Shown here in pieces: positions 22,401 to 34,721 of a stretch of DNA of 64,000 bases (within the stretch, counting starts at the first letter, position 1; each line of letters starts with the position of its first letter). Origin of the DNA: Ficedula albicollis (taxonomy: Eukaryota > Chordata > Aves > Passeriformes > Muscicapidae); NCBI RefSeq assembly GCF_000247815.1, contig NC_021674.1, forward strand, positions 34,692,612-34,756,611, in the 5' to 3' direction. The translations under genes were made by a program, and so were the position numbers. Under the pieces are notes generated by a model. That model did not search any database. It was not told the DNA's origin and saw nothing but the letters and a program-made list of their open reading frames with translations.

Positions 22401-25400
22401 ACATTTGAAGTGAGTTTTTGAGAACAAGTTTCATGGTGAAGGAACAGCAGCTGGAGGGCTTTTTTCACTAACAACTTCTTTTCCATGATTTTTTTAATGG
22501 GTTCATAGAAGCATTGAGTAGATGGGTTTTGCATCATACTGGGAACTTCATTTAGTCTCTTGCCTGTGAAACAGGAAGAATACATTCATATTTCTTTGAA
22601 TCAACTGTGGGTTTTGCAAATGTGTTTTAATGAATGAAAAAGAAAATAATTGTATTTCAAAATACAAATCATGATGCAGGAGCATCATATGTGTTACCAT
22701 AAGAAGAAATTTACACTTCAGTGACCACAAAAGTCTTTACTGTTTTTTTTTCTTTTAAAAATTAATATTTTCCTGCTATTGTTTACTCCCTTTATTTTCT
22801 ATTGAAAGAATATACCATTTATATTGGTAGGGATATATGAATTTTATATCACAGCACTAAGATCTTTTATTTTTTAGTTAGCAACACAATAAGAAGATAT
22901 ATAATGCCAAACATTTAATGAAAGCAAATAGAACAAACATGAATAGCAAGTCTTCTAATGAATAAATCTGAATAATAAAAATCCCTGTGGAGCATAGAGC
23001 CAGATAGGTTAATTCTTTCACTTGAATTCCAATCCTGACTTAAAAAAGAAAAGTTGGATGACTTTTCATATTTAACACTTGGTTATCCTTAAAACTGAGA
23101 GAAAAAGAGCTTACATTCTTCATATCTGGTCTATAGCTAAATTTAATTAACAGAGTCAACAAAAGGATAATTATAATGGGATATCCACAGCATCAGATAG
23201 CTTGGAGCATCAGCAATGCTGCTCTAGTTGCTGGTAGAACTTGTGGCAAAGTGAAGCTGAAGAGCACCCATTGAGCTGCTTCTGAAATGTCATCACAAAA
23301 GTACAAGACTGACCTTCCTTCTCCTCCTCAGCTCTTAAAACTAACAGAGAAGAAAGGATTAGGTGTTCTGGTATCTACCAATCATTCTTGTCTAATATTT
23401 GGGCCTTATTTTGTTCTTTTTCCAGTAGTTCTTAAAAGGAAAGACAATGAAAGAAATGAAGAAAAAAGTTTCAAATTATTTAACTGAATTGAAAGTAAAC
23501 CCTGACTTTTCTAAATATCAGTTCTCAATTTAAGACATATTTCTTATTCATTTTAAAGGCTGGTTTTATTTTGATCATGAAACCTTGTCAGAGAAAATGG
23601 CAGAAATCTAAATCTTTGAAGCTCTCTAAAGAAGCTATGGATTTTTTTTTTTGTTAAAAACCATGAACCAGCTTTATAGCTTTATAGGGTAAATCAAGTT
23701 TCTATCAGCATGTCAGAGGTGTATGTCCAAGACCACAAGACTGGATGATCTACACCAACCTCAGCATTAGAAAATTCAATGTCTGTCTTGGGAATTAAAA
23801 TGCAGAAGATGCTTAAACAGTTCAGACCATTTCTAGGATGACCATTTCTAGGATGCTATTTTTAACTTTGTTTAAAGGTGGCAATAGAAAGGTAATTAGG
23901 ATTATTTATCAATGTAGACATTATTCTTTTTTCCTTCAATCTGCTATATAAAATTTACCATTCCTTTTAAACAATTTAGAATTTTAAATTTATGGAATGA
24001 CTAATACTATATTTAAATAAAATCCCCTCAGTGCAGAGGGAGAATTTGTTCCATGAGCTATTTGCAGACTTTTTTTCTACTTTTTTGGATGTCAAAATCA
24101 GATGCTAATTTGTACCATCCAAGAACATACATGACTGAAGAGTAACTTTTGAGTGGTGCTGCGGAAATCATCTGGTATGTCAAACCAACACCCAAAAGGG
24201 GTAAGATGTGAACACCTTTTGATTCAGAATTGCACTTGCAAGAGTGAGATGTCAAAGCCAACAACAGAACTACCCAGAGGATGGATAGTTAACAGTATGT
24301 AGAAATAACTTAACCTCAGGCATCCAAAAATGATAACAATACATTTCCTAGAAATTCGGAATGTTGCCAGGTATTGTTAACAGCATTCCATGGCATATAG
24401 CAAAACTTTTAACATCAATTGTCCCTACAAAAAAAAAAAAAAAATTCATTTCAACAAAAATCAAAATGAATAAGGAAAACGGCAAATGTTCTATACATGC
24501 AAATACATGCACACACTTTTTTTTTCTTTTAAGAGGCAAAGGAAGACATTTTGTTTCTTTTTATTTTATTTCCTAATGACAATTATTTTATTCTATAATA
24601 AAAGATTGATTGCTTTCAAAAAAGAAAATACAAACCCAAAAACTGCTTGAGGAGAAAGAACCATTCTGATAGCAGCTCTGAAATTTTGTAGGGCATGAAT
24701 CATAGAAGATACAACACAACAGACACTGAACAGAAAAAAAAAAAAAAAGAGTGTGTCCTCCTGCCTGGGTTATCAGTGAGTCAGGAAAACCTTTTCACAG
24801 TGACACAAAAAGCAGACACATTAGCTGGCACTGCCAGGTCTATCTTCACATATCTCCAGGCTATCCCTCTGGGTATACAAGTGCTTTACTAGTTTGACAG
24901 GCTCTGGCACGCTGCTAGGTATCTGGATAGCATCAGATTTTTACTCTGCACCACACAAATTAAACTCTAAGTTTATTATGGGCAATGTTGAATCAGAGAT
25001 TTCTTAGTCAACTCTGTCCATTTAGACTATCTCCTTTAACAAGCAGTCTGGAAACAGGGTAGTTTTAGTACTAATGATATGGACCAGCCTTCTGAAATGA
25101 AGGAGAAGAAGAAAATAAGAATTTTTTAAAAAGCTAAATCCTAGAGTAAGTGAAAGGACAGGGAATGGCAGAGAGTCAAATGAACAAGATGATGACAGAT
25201 GAAATACTGTATTGTTTATAACATGATACTACAGACCCTAAGCACATACTTGAACAAATCAAATGGATTCTGCTTTCCTTATTTGTGGCAGATGTTGTGG
25301 AATTAAGCTCTGTACAGCAGCGGTCAAAAAAACTGACAATGCAACAAATAAGATGCTACAATGTAAAAGGATGGGACTGATTGTCTTTCTGAAAGTATTA

Positions 25401-27154
25401 TTAATGTCAACCATGTGTCCTCAGCTACAATATGTGCTCAATCCTGGTCAATCTCTTTGAAAAAGAGAAAAAGAAGACATAGAAATAGGTGATGAAAATT
25501 ACTAAGAGCATGACACAATTTCTGTGATGACAGATTGACAAGACTCAGATTGTCCCACTTGAGAAAGAAATGAATTTAAAAATATACGACAGACTACATA
25601 AGACACAGAATTCCATATGAAAAAAATGCACATATTTTTCTTTCTTTTTTTCTTTTTAGTTCTTCTTAATTTTGTCCTAATACCAGAATAAACAAGTCTT
25701 CAGTGATGCTGACAGTCAACCAACATAACCTTAAATGGGGTAAATTGCAAAATTTAGTAGGTGAACTCGTTGCCACTGAGCTTTAAGGTTTAGCTCAATG
25801 TTGGCACCATTTAAGTATGTACGTAGGCAAGGAGAACAGGCTCATTTCTGTCATGGTTTAGGCATGTCTTAGATTGCAGAGTGGCCCCAAATATCTTTGC
25901 TGCCCCTTCTTCAGTAAATATTGTAATTTATAAAATCATTGTGTCTCTAGTCACAAATTAATATTCACTAATGAAGACAGACTTCTTCCTGTGGGCAAGG
26001 TTTTTTATAGTTGCCCCCTATGAATATTCTTTCACTTTAGTTCCTTAAGGAAGGTTGCTTAAAATCTGTGTGATGTGAGAAGCAGGATGTGGGATTGAAA
26101 GAACAATTTAGCCCAACTAACTTCCATTCCTATCTTTCCATGATCCTAAACTACACTTCACAACACAACCTTACATAGGGTGCCGATGTAAAAATGTGAT
26201 TAGCTATAAAAAAGAATGCATTCCCTCAATTGCTGGAATTATAGCATTAAATGAGAGGAATTAGGAAGAGAAAAAAAAAATAGGTTTCCCACTTTCAAGG
26301 AAAGTAGGGGAAATAAGTCTCTTATCATTACCAAATAATAAAAAACCATAAACATAACTAAGAAAAATCGGTGTCCAGCTCAGAAGAGACACTCTGGATA
26401 GCCTTATAGTCTTATTGAAAGATAAGTGGATCATTTAAAGAATGTATCTGCCATTTATAAAACTTCTAGAGAAATTTCTGGTTTACCATACCATTTCAAT
26501 GAGCAAAAGACATGCAGATCACTGAATTCTGGTAATCATCCTTCAGCAAAGAATGGAAGTCTTTATGTGATTTATACTGATGTGAGAAACTTTTGTCTTA
26601 TTCTGAAACAATGGAGAGGCTACCAGAACAGCATATGGAATGAAGTACAAAGCAAATGAAAATACAGATTAGTTTCTGAGACTGAAGCACACTCATTGAG
26701 AGAGAAAAGAAGATGTTAATATAAATGAAAAGCAATTTAGAGTTTTAGTCTCATTCTCATGCTGAGAAAACATTGAAGAAAATTGATTTAGCCAATCTAT
26801 TCTTAAAAGGTGAAAAGGGAAAAAAACCCCATCCAAACATAGGGTGACAATAAAACAAGTACACATTTCTTTCTGCAAACATACAGAGAATTGAGAAAAG
26901 TTACAACAGAGAAAAGCATGTAAGCAGCAAATGACAACAAATTGAATTGCTTTAGAATTACATCCTTCATGTAGAAGCAAAGAAAAGACCAGCATGTTCC
27001 AAAGCTTATATTCAGCTCAGTGCTGGTAAAAAAATCTTTGAAGGTAACTAGAAAGGAAGTTCAAGGAATTATTGAGTCATAAAAATTTTAGATAGCAAAA
27101 AAAAAACCCTAAGGTTTCAAAAGTGACAATTTCATAAGTAACACGCTTCTTCAC
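19457..27154. other. AT-rich non-coding DNA with small repeats, no supported gene
   Basis: No recognisable gene. The longest frame outside simple repeats in the window (255 codons on -, 21818-22585) lies here; it matches no family I know. Small features are a 17-bp tandem duplication at 21658-21691, a TTA-rich run at 21791-21830, a 15-bp duplication near 23825-23854, and A-runs near 24428 and 24735. A CR1-tail-like phrase near 23735-23790 is listed separately. Confidence 0.5.
23735..23790 (+). mobile_element. Possible degraded CR1 3' tail
   Basis: ACTGGATGATCTACACCAACCTCAGCATTAGAAAATTC follows the order of the CR1 3' end (GGATGATCT, then CCAACCT, then an ATTCT-like end). The match is short and could be coincidental. 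Confidence 0.35.
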
Positions 27155-27278
27155 AAAGATAATAAAAACTGAGCAGAAGAGAGCAGAAGAAATAAAAGAG
27201 AAAGCATCAGTACTTTTAAAGATAATAAAAACTGAGCAAAGGGAGAAGAAATAAAAGAGAAAGTATCAATACTTTTAA
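27155..27278. repeat. Imperfect tandem duplication, unit about 63 bp
   Basis: Copy 1 is 27155-27217 and copy 2 is 27218-27278. Both start AAAGATAATAAAAACTGAGCA and end ACTTTTAA. Copy 2 has a few substitutions and a short deletion in the purine-rich middle, so this event is older than the perfect duplications elsewhere in the window. Confidence 0.9.
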
Positions 27279-27589
27279 CATGCTAATTATTAATTTTAAG
27301 TTGCTCCAAAGACTTATTCTATTAAAAAGATGTTCTTTTTGTGTAAGTGTTTCTCACTGTCTTTAACAGGACAAAACTGTTGAGAAGTTCACTCCAAAAC
27401 CATGGGACTAAGTACAGAATCCTTGTCTCCACAGCAGCAACTGAGTCTGTATGCAGAAAAGAGCAGTCAAAGCAAATCCTGCCATGGACATATCTAAATA
27501 CCTGACTTTGGTACTACCCAGCACATTGCCCTGGAGAGAATAAGCACTCCTGTAAGAATGAAGTCCGAGGTGTCATTAAGGACTACTCT

Positions 27590-27687
27590 AGGACTGTATG
27601 AAGGGATAATATTTTCACTTGGCTGGACAAGATGACCATTTATGGTCCCTTTTAACACAAACCATTCTATAATTCTATGATCTTTTA
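27590..27687 (+). mobile_element. CR1 LINE 3' end fragment
   Basis: The terminal CR1 wording is clear: GGCTGGACAAGATGACC, then CCCTTTTAACACAAACC, then the tail ATTCTATAATTCTATGATC. CR1 elements are usually 5'-truncated, and only the last 100 bp or so can be recognised. Sequence upstream to about 27540 may belong to it but is too diverged to say. Confidence 0.75.
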
Positions 27688-29099
27688 GGAATTACTTTGC
27701 TCAGAATTTCAAAGAGCAGTGAACAATGAAAAGACTGCAGTCCCTAGTAAGGAGATTTCTAGCCTAAAAGATGTCTTGAAATACTTTGATCTCTGAAATG
27801 TGGAATATTACTTTGTACGGAAAATTTATTTTCCAAACATAAAACAGAACATGTATTATACCTGTAAAATTACTTCAATTTTAATCTTAAACTGTTGTTA
27901 AAGAGTTTTTTAGTTTCTATGGGCTCAGAAAAGCAACTTGGCCATTTTATTTCAAACTAACCATAATTAAAAATCCTCGATATGACATTGTTAGAAGATA
28001 ATTGAGAAATGAAACAAAATATATAAAACCCAGAGATATTATAATTTTTTATTTGCAAGAAATGTGCCTTTTATCCAGCAGATGTCATTTTATTTTATGC
28101 TTTTTGCAACTATTGAGCATTTGTAAAAAAAGAACATTGGCGTTTGCAATGCTGGCTTGGCAACTTTTGGGAGACAAGTTTTAGGCACATCTTGGTCCAC
28201 ATGCTTCCTTATGCCAAATTGTCTGGTTAATTCCCCTAGCTGAGACTTGGCAGATCTGACAAAACATGACAGCAATATTTAAAAAAAACCCAAACAAGCA
28301 CAGCTTTCTCTAAATCCCTTTTAGATAAATGTAGTTCCACAAATACTATTGACCTAAACCAGTGCAAACACTGATATTGCAAATTAACTGATCAGAGCAA
28401 AAATTTCCTTGCTCCAGCACCAGAGGGTTTTCCATCTTGTCGGTAGGGTGAGGCCATTGTTCAAGCATTGCTGCATCCTAATTGTGCAGTAGATCTGGGA
28501 GTCTAAGGGGTATTCTGATATCTCAAAGGCTGATTATCTGCTTATGTATTTTCTTTAAATAGAAAGCCCTGTATAACACAGGTCAACTTTATGTAGGAAC
28601 TTAGAGCACTGCTCTCTACAGGTTAGTAAACTCTTCCTCAGACTTGTAAATATTGGATTCTAGTTTCTGTCCATTCATGGTGAAGGGAGTTTCTCTCTGG
28701 TTTCTGCTTGTTAGTCTCTGTTTTCTTCACTGGAGCATGAAGTGAAGGGGTTTATTCCGTTGTTTTTTGTTTTTTTTTTGTGGTGAAACAATGGTGTTTC
28801 TCATTAGCCATATCAACATGTACTTTGAGGCTTATAAAGCTCTTGGGCATGATGCCATTTTTCAATGGGGAGTTAATTTATGCATTGTGTGAAAGCAGGG
28901 ATTTCCTCTCAGTGCAGAGCCTTCAGACAACACAGAAAATTCCAGAGCTGTTCTCCAGGTAGGGTAAAAAAACCCAAGCTATTCAGTCTTACTTGCAATG
29001 TACCCATGTAATTCAACTCAACCTAACATGACTCTATTCTAAAATTACTTACTTCTTATACAGAAATCTTTTTCTCAGCAGTCATTTTCCTGCCCATGA

Positions 29100-29240
29100 G
29101 CCTGTCATGCTATTATAGTCCAGAAATGGACACGATATTCCACCTGAGTACAACGGCATTATTATAACTGTGGTATTATTTTCTACTCCATTACCTTTAT
29201 CCATGTTTCCCTCTTTGGCCCTGATTTTATTTTGGTGTGG
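29100..29240 (-). mobile_element. Possible ancient CR1-like fragment
   Basis: TCCAGAAATGGACACGATATTCCACCTGAG resembles the reverse complement of the CR1 ORF2 segment that reads like CCAGAACTGGACACAGTACTCCAG in other antisense copies. The flanks do not extend the match convincingly. Confidence 0.3.
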
Positions 29241-30303
29241 CTGACATTTTTTATCAAACACCTGTTCACTATGGCAGTGTGCTGGCTTTCCCCAGCTGCT
29301 TATTTCTGCTAGTTACGTGCTTTTAAATGGTTTGTAGCTAAAAGGGTGGTCCTCTGATAGCCACTGCAAGTGGTCTGGGAGAATGCTCTCTGGGGGGTCC
29401 AGAAATGGACTTTGTGAAGTGAATGAGTCCACTTGAGCCTTAAGTGTTAGCCTAGGCTGCGGCATGACTGGGGCAGAAATATGTGTTTGGTAATTATCGT
29501 GTTTGCTTTGGAGAAACAGGGAACTTATAACCCAGAGGCTTAATGAACATGTTGGTTCTTAGCTGCTGGGAAGCTGAACTGCTTATACTGACCTTCCATA
29601 TTCATTACTTTTCCTTTATAGTATTCCATGGACTCTTTCTCCATTCAGAGCTCTGTAATGGTAGCAGCTGACAGGAATAATAATAACATGTAGAGCAAAC
29701 AGTCCTGTCCTGTATCTAAATAGCAACAATCAAAAGTAAAAAAGTAATTGAAGTTAGCAGGTTAATTGTTAACAAAGTGCAAATCCTGGCAAATGCATCT
29801 GTATTTATATCTCTAAAAGCATATTTAATTCAGTGCAGGTGTCCATCTAGCTGTTTTTTAAATATATTAACTCTGTAAGCTGTAGACAGCAATTAGTAGG
29901 CATTTCTGATACTCTGGGCACACATATACATTTAATTTTTTCCCCTTCTTTTTTGTTCCTATATTTTTTTTAATCCTGTAATTTAAAAGAGATAATAGAA
30001 TGAAACTTTTAAATAAAATATAAAAGCTCAAAAAGTGACGGACGCATTTCCTTTATCTTAATGTTCAAAGCAGGTAGTTGGCATTATTTCAAGCTTCCCT
30101 TCTCTTATGCTTTTCTCTGCACTTACTCCCAAGGCAAATGTCAGCTACATGGTTTGCGTATTTAGTGGCCTCTGTTCCACATCCCAAAAGATTAAGATGC
30201 TTTAGGTAGGACTTTAGTGAGATCTATATGCTTAAATCAAAACTTCAGTCCTCAGAATCATCAAAAAATTTATCAGCTTAGGGTCTGCTCTGATAGGCTG
30301 TAG

Positions 30304-30465
30304 TGTGTTGATCTTGGCTGGATGCCATGTGCCCTCTCTCCTCCTCGGGGGCAGGGGAGAGGAAATATAATGAAAGGCTCATGTTTTAAGAGGACAGTGA
30401 GAGATCACTCACCTATTACCATCATTGGCAAAACAGACTCGACTTGGGGGACTTGCTTGAAAAGG
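30304..30465 (-). mobile_element. ERVL-type LTR 3' fragment (antisense)
   Basis: The + strand shows the reverse complement of a common avian LTR end. It contains TGATCTTGGCTGGATGCC, then GGGGAGAGGAAATATAATG, then GAGAGATCACTCACC, and then the distinctive GCAAAACAGACTCGACTTGG. It is related to the solo LTR at 6.0-6.6 kb but belongs to a different subfamily. The rest of the LTR beyond about 30465 cannot be recognised, so it is truncated or diverged. Confidence 0.7.
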
Positions 30466-32684
30466 GAGAGCAATGTTTTTGAAATGGTGACTGAAATATA
30501 GCCCAGACTCTGCTTCCTGAAAATGGACTTAGTGCATTTCACATGAAACTGTAACTGGATAAAAGAACAGCATGATTATGGAACCAATCCCTGCAGTTTC
30601 TGGACATCACTCATTTTGCTCCCTGTTCTCTTTGTGGTGAACTTTTTAGGAAACATGGGACAGAGCCAACAAGAGGGAGATAAGCAAACCCTCCTTTGTG
30701 AATGGAGTACAGTCTATGCAGTGCTGGCAGTTTCCCAGAGACAGTTTAGATCCCTTTCTTTGGCTGTTTTTTAATTAGAAGGCTGATCTCTTTCAGTTTT
30801 GAAAGAACTGAGGGCTAAGAACTAGATTTAGTGACAAGGACAGACATGCATAGATGATCAGAATTGCATCAGAGGTTTTTTAATTCCTGCTTGCCTTTTT
30901 CTTCCTCCTCCCTCATTTTCCCTCTCTTTTCATGCTACCCATGCAGATGCTGGACACAGCTCAGTGCAATGCAATGTAAGAGGCAGACATCATACTAAAA
31001 ATCTTTAAAGTCTAAGATTAAGCAGACAACCACCTAGAATTAGGAAACAAAGTAAAGAAATCTTCATTGAAAGCAGACTTCATAGCCTCCTTTTCCTCTC
31101 CTATCCCTAGACTTTTGACACCCCTCAAGGCGTCATGCAGGTGCCTCAGTGTATCTGGAAGACTGGAACGCTTCCTTTACAGAACTGAGCATAGAAAAAA
31201 AAAAAATGTTATCAGCAGGTGTGAGACCTGGGTTAAATTTCCCCAACCAATACAAGAGATTAGGCGCCATGCTTGCTGTGCTCTATAAACCTTTAATCAC
31301 AAGGCTACAGGCATCTAATTCAGGGCCCTTGATTTGTCTCTTTGATGCTGCAGTGCCCTAGACTGCAGTCAAATTTTATCACCGCATACTTCTGGGTCTT
31401 GTTCTCCACTTCCATGCTGTGAGCTCTTTAGTTATTGTGCTCATCCAACACGAAGAACTCTCCAACACTTAGAATTTCAGAGTCTCTGAGTCATGACTCT
31501 TACCCTTAGTGCTGCAGAATCAAAGGAAGAATGAAAAAAAAAGAAAAAGAAAAAGAAGATTAAACATAGCAGAACTGATATGAAATAGTTCTTTGCCGTA
31601 CCTTTCAGTCCTGCAAAGACCAGTCAAAGTATCACAGTGGGATCCACTGAAAAGCTAGTTTGCTTTGTCTTTTATTCCAGAGTGGGAATTATCCCAGTGT
31701 TTTTTATTTTTAAGTCCATGACATTTCAAGTAATCCTGGTTCCATTTTCATTTTTTTGTCCAACCTTTTTTCCATCAGATTCAGGAATGGACTGAGTTTC
31801 CTGATTGGTTCTGTTTCACTTATTAGTTGTTAGATGCAACAAATAATGTACAAATGAAGCAAAGGAAATCAAAGGTGTTTAATCTAATACTAGCCTGAGA
31901 CATCCACATCTGCACTATTCTCTTCAGCTGAAATGGGTAAGCAAATGAAAGGCATTTGTCAAGATTTTCCTCTCAGTTTAACAACAGAGGCACCAAAATC
32001 CTTTGCTAGAGTTAATCATGTAAAGACATTCCATTGGGAATTTCGAATGAAGAACAGAAGTGCAGGGTCACGTCTTAAGGCTGTACTTGAGAAAATCCCT
32101 ATTATGATGAAAAGGAGAGCTCCCTCTGCCTGAGTGAACCAAAGCTCATTAGAGGGTGCAATTTGTAATTTCTTGGTAAGGGTTAAGCTTCCATAATGAC
32201 CTAGACCCAAGAAAATATTTAAGAACTACCATTCAGTTGCTAGGAATGGCAGCCAGAAAGTGCACAGAGAAACCTTTCTACCTCTGGAACTCAGCAGGAG
32301 ATATCCCTGTTACACACCAGGCACGAGGGCAGAAAATTGAGATGACACCATGGACAGAGATGTAAGACATCCGTAAGCCTGTGGCAGGTGTTCTGCATGT
32401 CTGGGCTGAAGTGTGAAGAGCAGGGTGGCCTCTGGGAGAAGAGGTGTCAGCTGCCCCATGCAGGACATGCTGTGACAGCCAGCACACCCACCTCAGGGCA
32501 CAGCTGGCCCCACCAGCCCAGCCATGGTGCCTCTGGGACAACACATTAAAGAAAGACATAAAACGATGGATAGCCAGAAGAGGAGAGGAAATCTATTGTT
32601 TAAATGTTTGTCTTTTTGTTTCTCACCACCCAAATCCATTTCAATTGTTAATTAATTTAAATATTTTCTCCATGTTGAGCCTGT

Positions 32685-32815
32685 TTTTCTTCTGACAGTG
32701 GCTGATAAGCAGCATCCCTGACTTTATTTCAACTCACAAGATTCTCATCCTATTTCCCCTTCTAATGCTCCTGAGGAGGGGGAGTAAGAGAGCATCTGAG
32801 TAGGCCAAGATTAGG
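32685..32815 (+). mobile_element. ERVL-type LTR 3' fragment (sense, diverged)
   Basis: Sequence in the order TTCTGACAGTGGCTGATAAG, ACTTTATTTCAACTCACAAG, CATCCTATTTCCCC, CTGAGGAGGGGGAGTAAGAG follows the end of the same LTR family seen antisense at 30.3 kb. It is more diverged and stops about 65 bp before the CR1 at 32.88 kb. Confidence 0.5.
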
Positions 32816-32879
32816 GCAGCAAACAGTGAGACATGGCACATGGAAATCCTCAGCTCTGCTTCCCCAGAACAGAGGAGTG

Positions 32880-33318
32880 AAGGAGTTACTGGAGAGAGTC
32901 CAGCAAAAGACCACAACAATGTTTAAGGGCCTGGATCATCCTTCCAATGAATAAAAGCTCCAACCAGGAGAAGAGAAGGCTCAGGGGGATCTTATCATCG
33001 TGTGAAAGGAAGGTGTAAAGAAGATGGAGCCAGGCTATTTCAAGCTGTGCCCTCCATAGAACAAGAGGCAATGGCACACACTGAAAGAGGAGATTCCCCT
33101 TGAACATCACTGAGACCCTTCACTGTGAGGACGATGATGTCCTGGCACAGGCTGCCCAGGAAGGATGTAGAGTCTCCATCCTTGGAGTCAGGTATTAAGA
33201 AGCTATCTGGCATGGTCCCAGCCATATGGCTCTAGATGGCCCTGTCTGAGATGACAGGGATTTGGATAAAATGACCTCCAGAAGCTCCTTCCAGCCTCAA
33301 CCATTCTGTGATTGTGTA
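32880..33318 (+). mobile_element. CR1 LINE, 5'-truncated 3' end
   Basis: About 440 bp of recognisable CR1 ORF2 tail and 3' UTR: GAGAGAGTCCAGCAAAAGACC, CAGGAGAAGAGAAGGCTCAG, ACAAGAGGCAATGGCACACAC, TGGCACAGGCTGCCCAGGAAG, GAGTCTCCATCCTTGGAG, TGACCTCCAGAAGCTCC, and the terminal CAACCATTCTGTGATTGTG. The reading frame is interrupted by stops, so it is a dead copy. The tail repeat has the 8-mer form typical of avian CR1. Confidence 0.92.
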
Positions 33319-34665
33319 TAAATGCCAAAAGGTGAAAAAGACAACTTCATCTTTTCTAAAAATTGAAAGGTGACAGGACATCCTCATGGTAAGTTATGAT
33401 AGAAATTAAACAGAAACGCATCACTTTAGAAAAGAAATGTTGAATTACAACTCAATTGAAATCTCTGTAGTCTATCTTGATTTCCACAGAAGTTATAAAC
33501 ACAATGATTTTCTACAATCTTACTATGATGAAAAAAAGTATGAAGGGACAAAAATGGTCATTCTCACATTCTAAGGGGGTTCATTTTCACATTCTTCAAT
33601 TTAGCCAGAAGTGGTGGTATCTGCCACTTTACATAAATCTTTAGTTTGTCATCTACAACTACAATTTTAATCCTAAATTACGTGACCTACAGATAAGAGA
33701 TCTTTGTCATCATTATAGAGCATGCTTTTACTTTTATATAGTCTTCATAATTTTATCTAACATGAATATTAAACTAATGGAACTATAATTTCTTTGCTCA
33801 TATAGTGTACCCATTGTCCTACATCAAAGTATTAATTGATACATGCAGTATTAATACTAGATGTCACACCTCTCTATAAAAGTTTTCTTTTATTTCAACA
33901 TATTTTTTATATTTCCACTAAAATAGAAAAGAAAATGAAATAACACATTCCTGTTGCCACTGTCATTTTCTGTTGCACTTAAATCTCACTGTAACTCTGT
34001 TACTTCTTTTGATTCCTAGGCTTTCTGCTTTCTATTTCCAGCTTTCATACAATTACATAAATCACATATTCATGTAGAAACACTGCTGATTGAAATCACA
34101 TTGCCCATGTTTATTGAATTCATTTTGAAAATAAAACTTCTCTGAGCTTGCACACGAATATTGTACAGTAGATCTGCTCTCCTCCCTTTTTTACTGCATC
34201 AGTCTTCTAACCTATATCTTTGCTGTCAGTAGCCTGTAGCTTTTACCTTTATTTTTAAGTCATGCACTCTTTTTTTTCCTCATTTTTGTTTCAGTGGGCT
34301 TGTTGAGGTTTTTTTTTATTTTTTTTTTATTTTTATTTTCCCCCACATAGTTAGACACCTAATAAAACAGTCAGATACTGGCATTTTCAAGGCCAGTAAA
34401 ACATTGGCATTTTCAAGGCTGTTTCAGATGTCTATTTTGTTCGGGAATACTTTTGCAAATCTATGCAGGTGCTGATGTTGCTTCATAACTAATTAATTGC
34501 TTGGAGCCTTAACTCAATACTAAAAGAAGGTGGGCCAATTAGTGGCAAAGTATTTATCTGATGGTTGAGTCCAAATTCCCTGACAAGCTAAGATCAAGCT
34601 TAGAAACCTTGGCTTAGGATGCTTAAAAGATCAGGAGTATTTATAGAATAAAGGTAAGATGTAAT
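33319..34665. other. AT-rich non-coding DNA, no gene seen
   Basis: No gene or transposon recognised. A T-rich run lies at 34269-34337, and TGGCATTTTCAAGGC occurs twice near 34379 and 34406. Confidence 0.5.
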
Positions 34666-34721
34666 TGATATGATATGATATGATATGATATGATATGATA
34701 TGATGTGTTATGATATGATAT
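34666..34721. repeat. (TGATA)n microsatellite
   Basis: Seven perfect TGATA pentamers followed by interrupted units (TGATG, TGTTA, TGATA) up to about 34721. The pure left side and decayed right side suggest ongoing slippage at the left part. Confidence 0.95.

Noticed and set aside
26100..26165. Phrase resembling a CR1 3' tail (CTTCCATTCCTATC, CCATGATCC)
   Set aside because: The match is only two short words, and the expected order of the CR1 end is not kept.
32278..32559. 93-codon minus-strand frame in a GC-richer patch
   Set aside because: No similarity recognised, overlapping frame on the + strand, no exon context.
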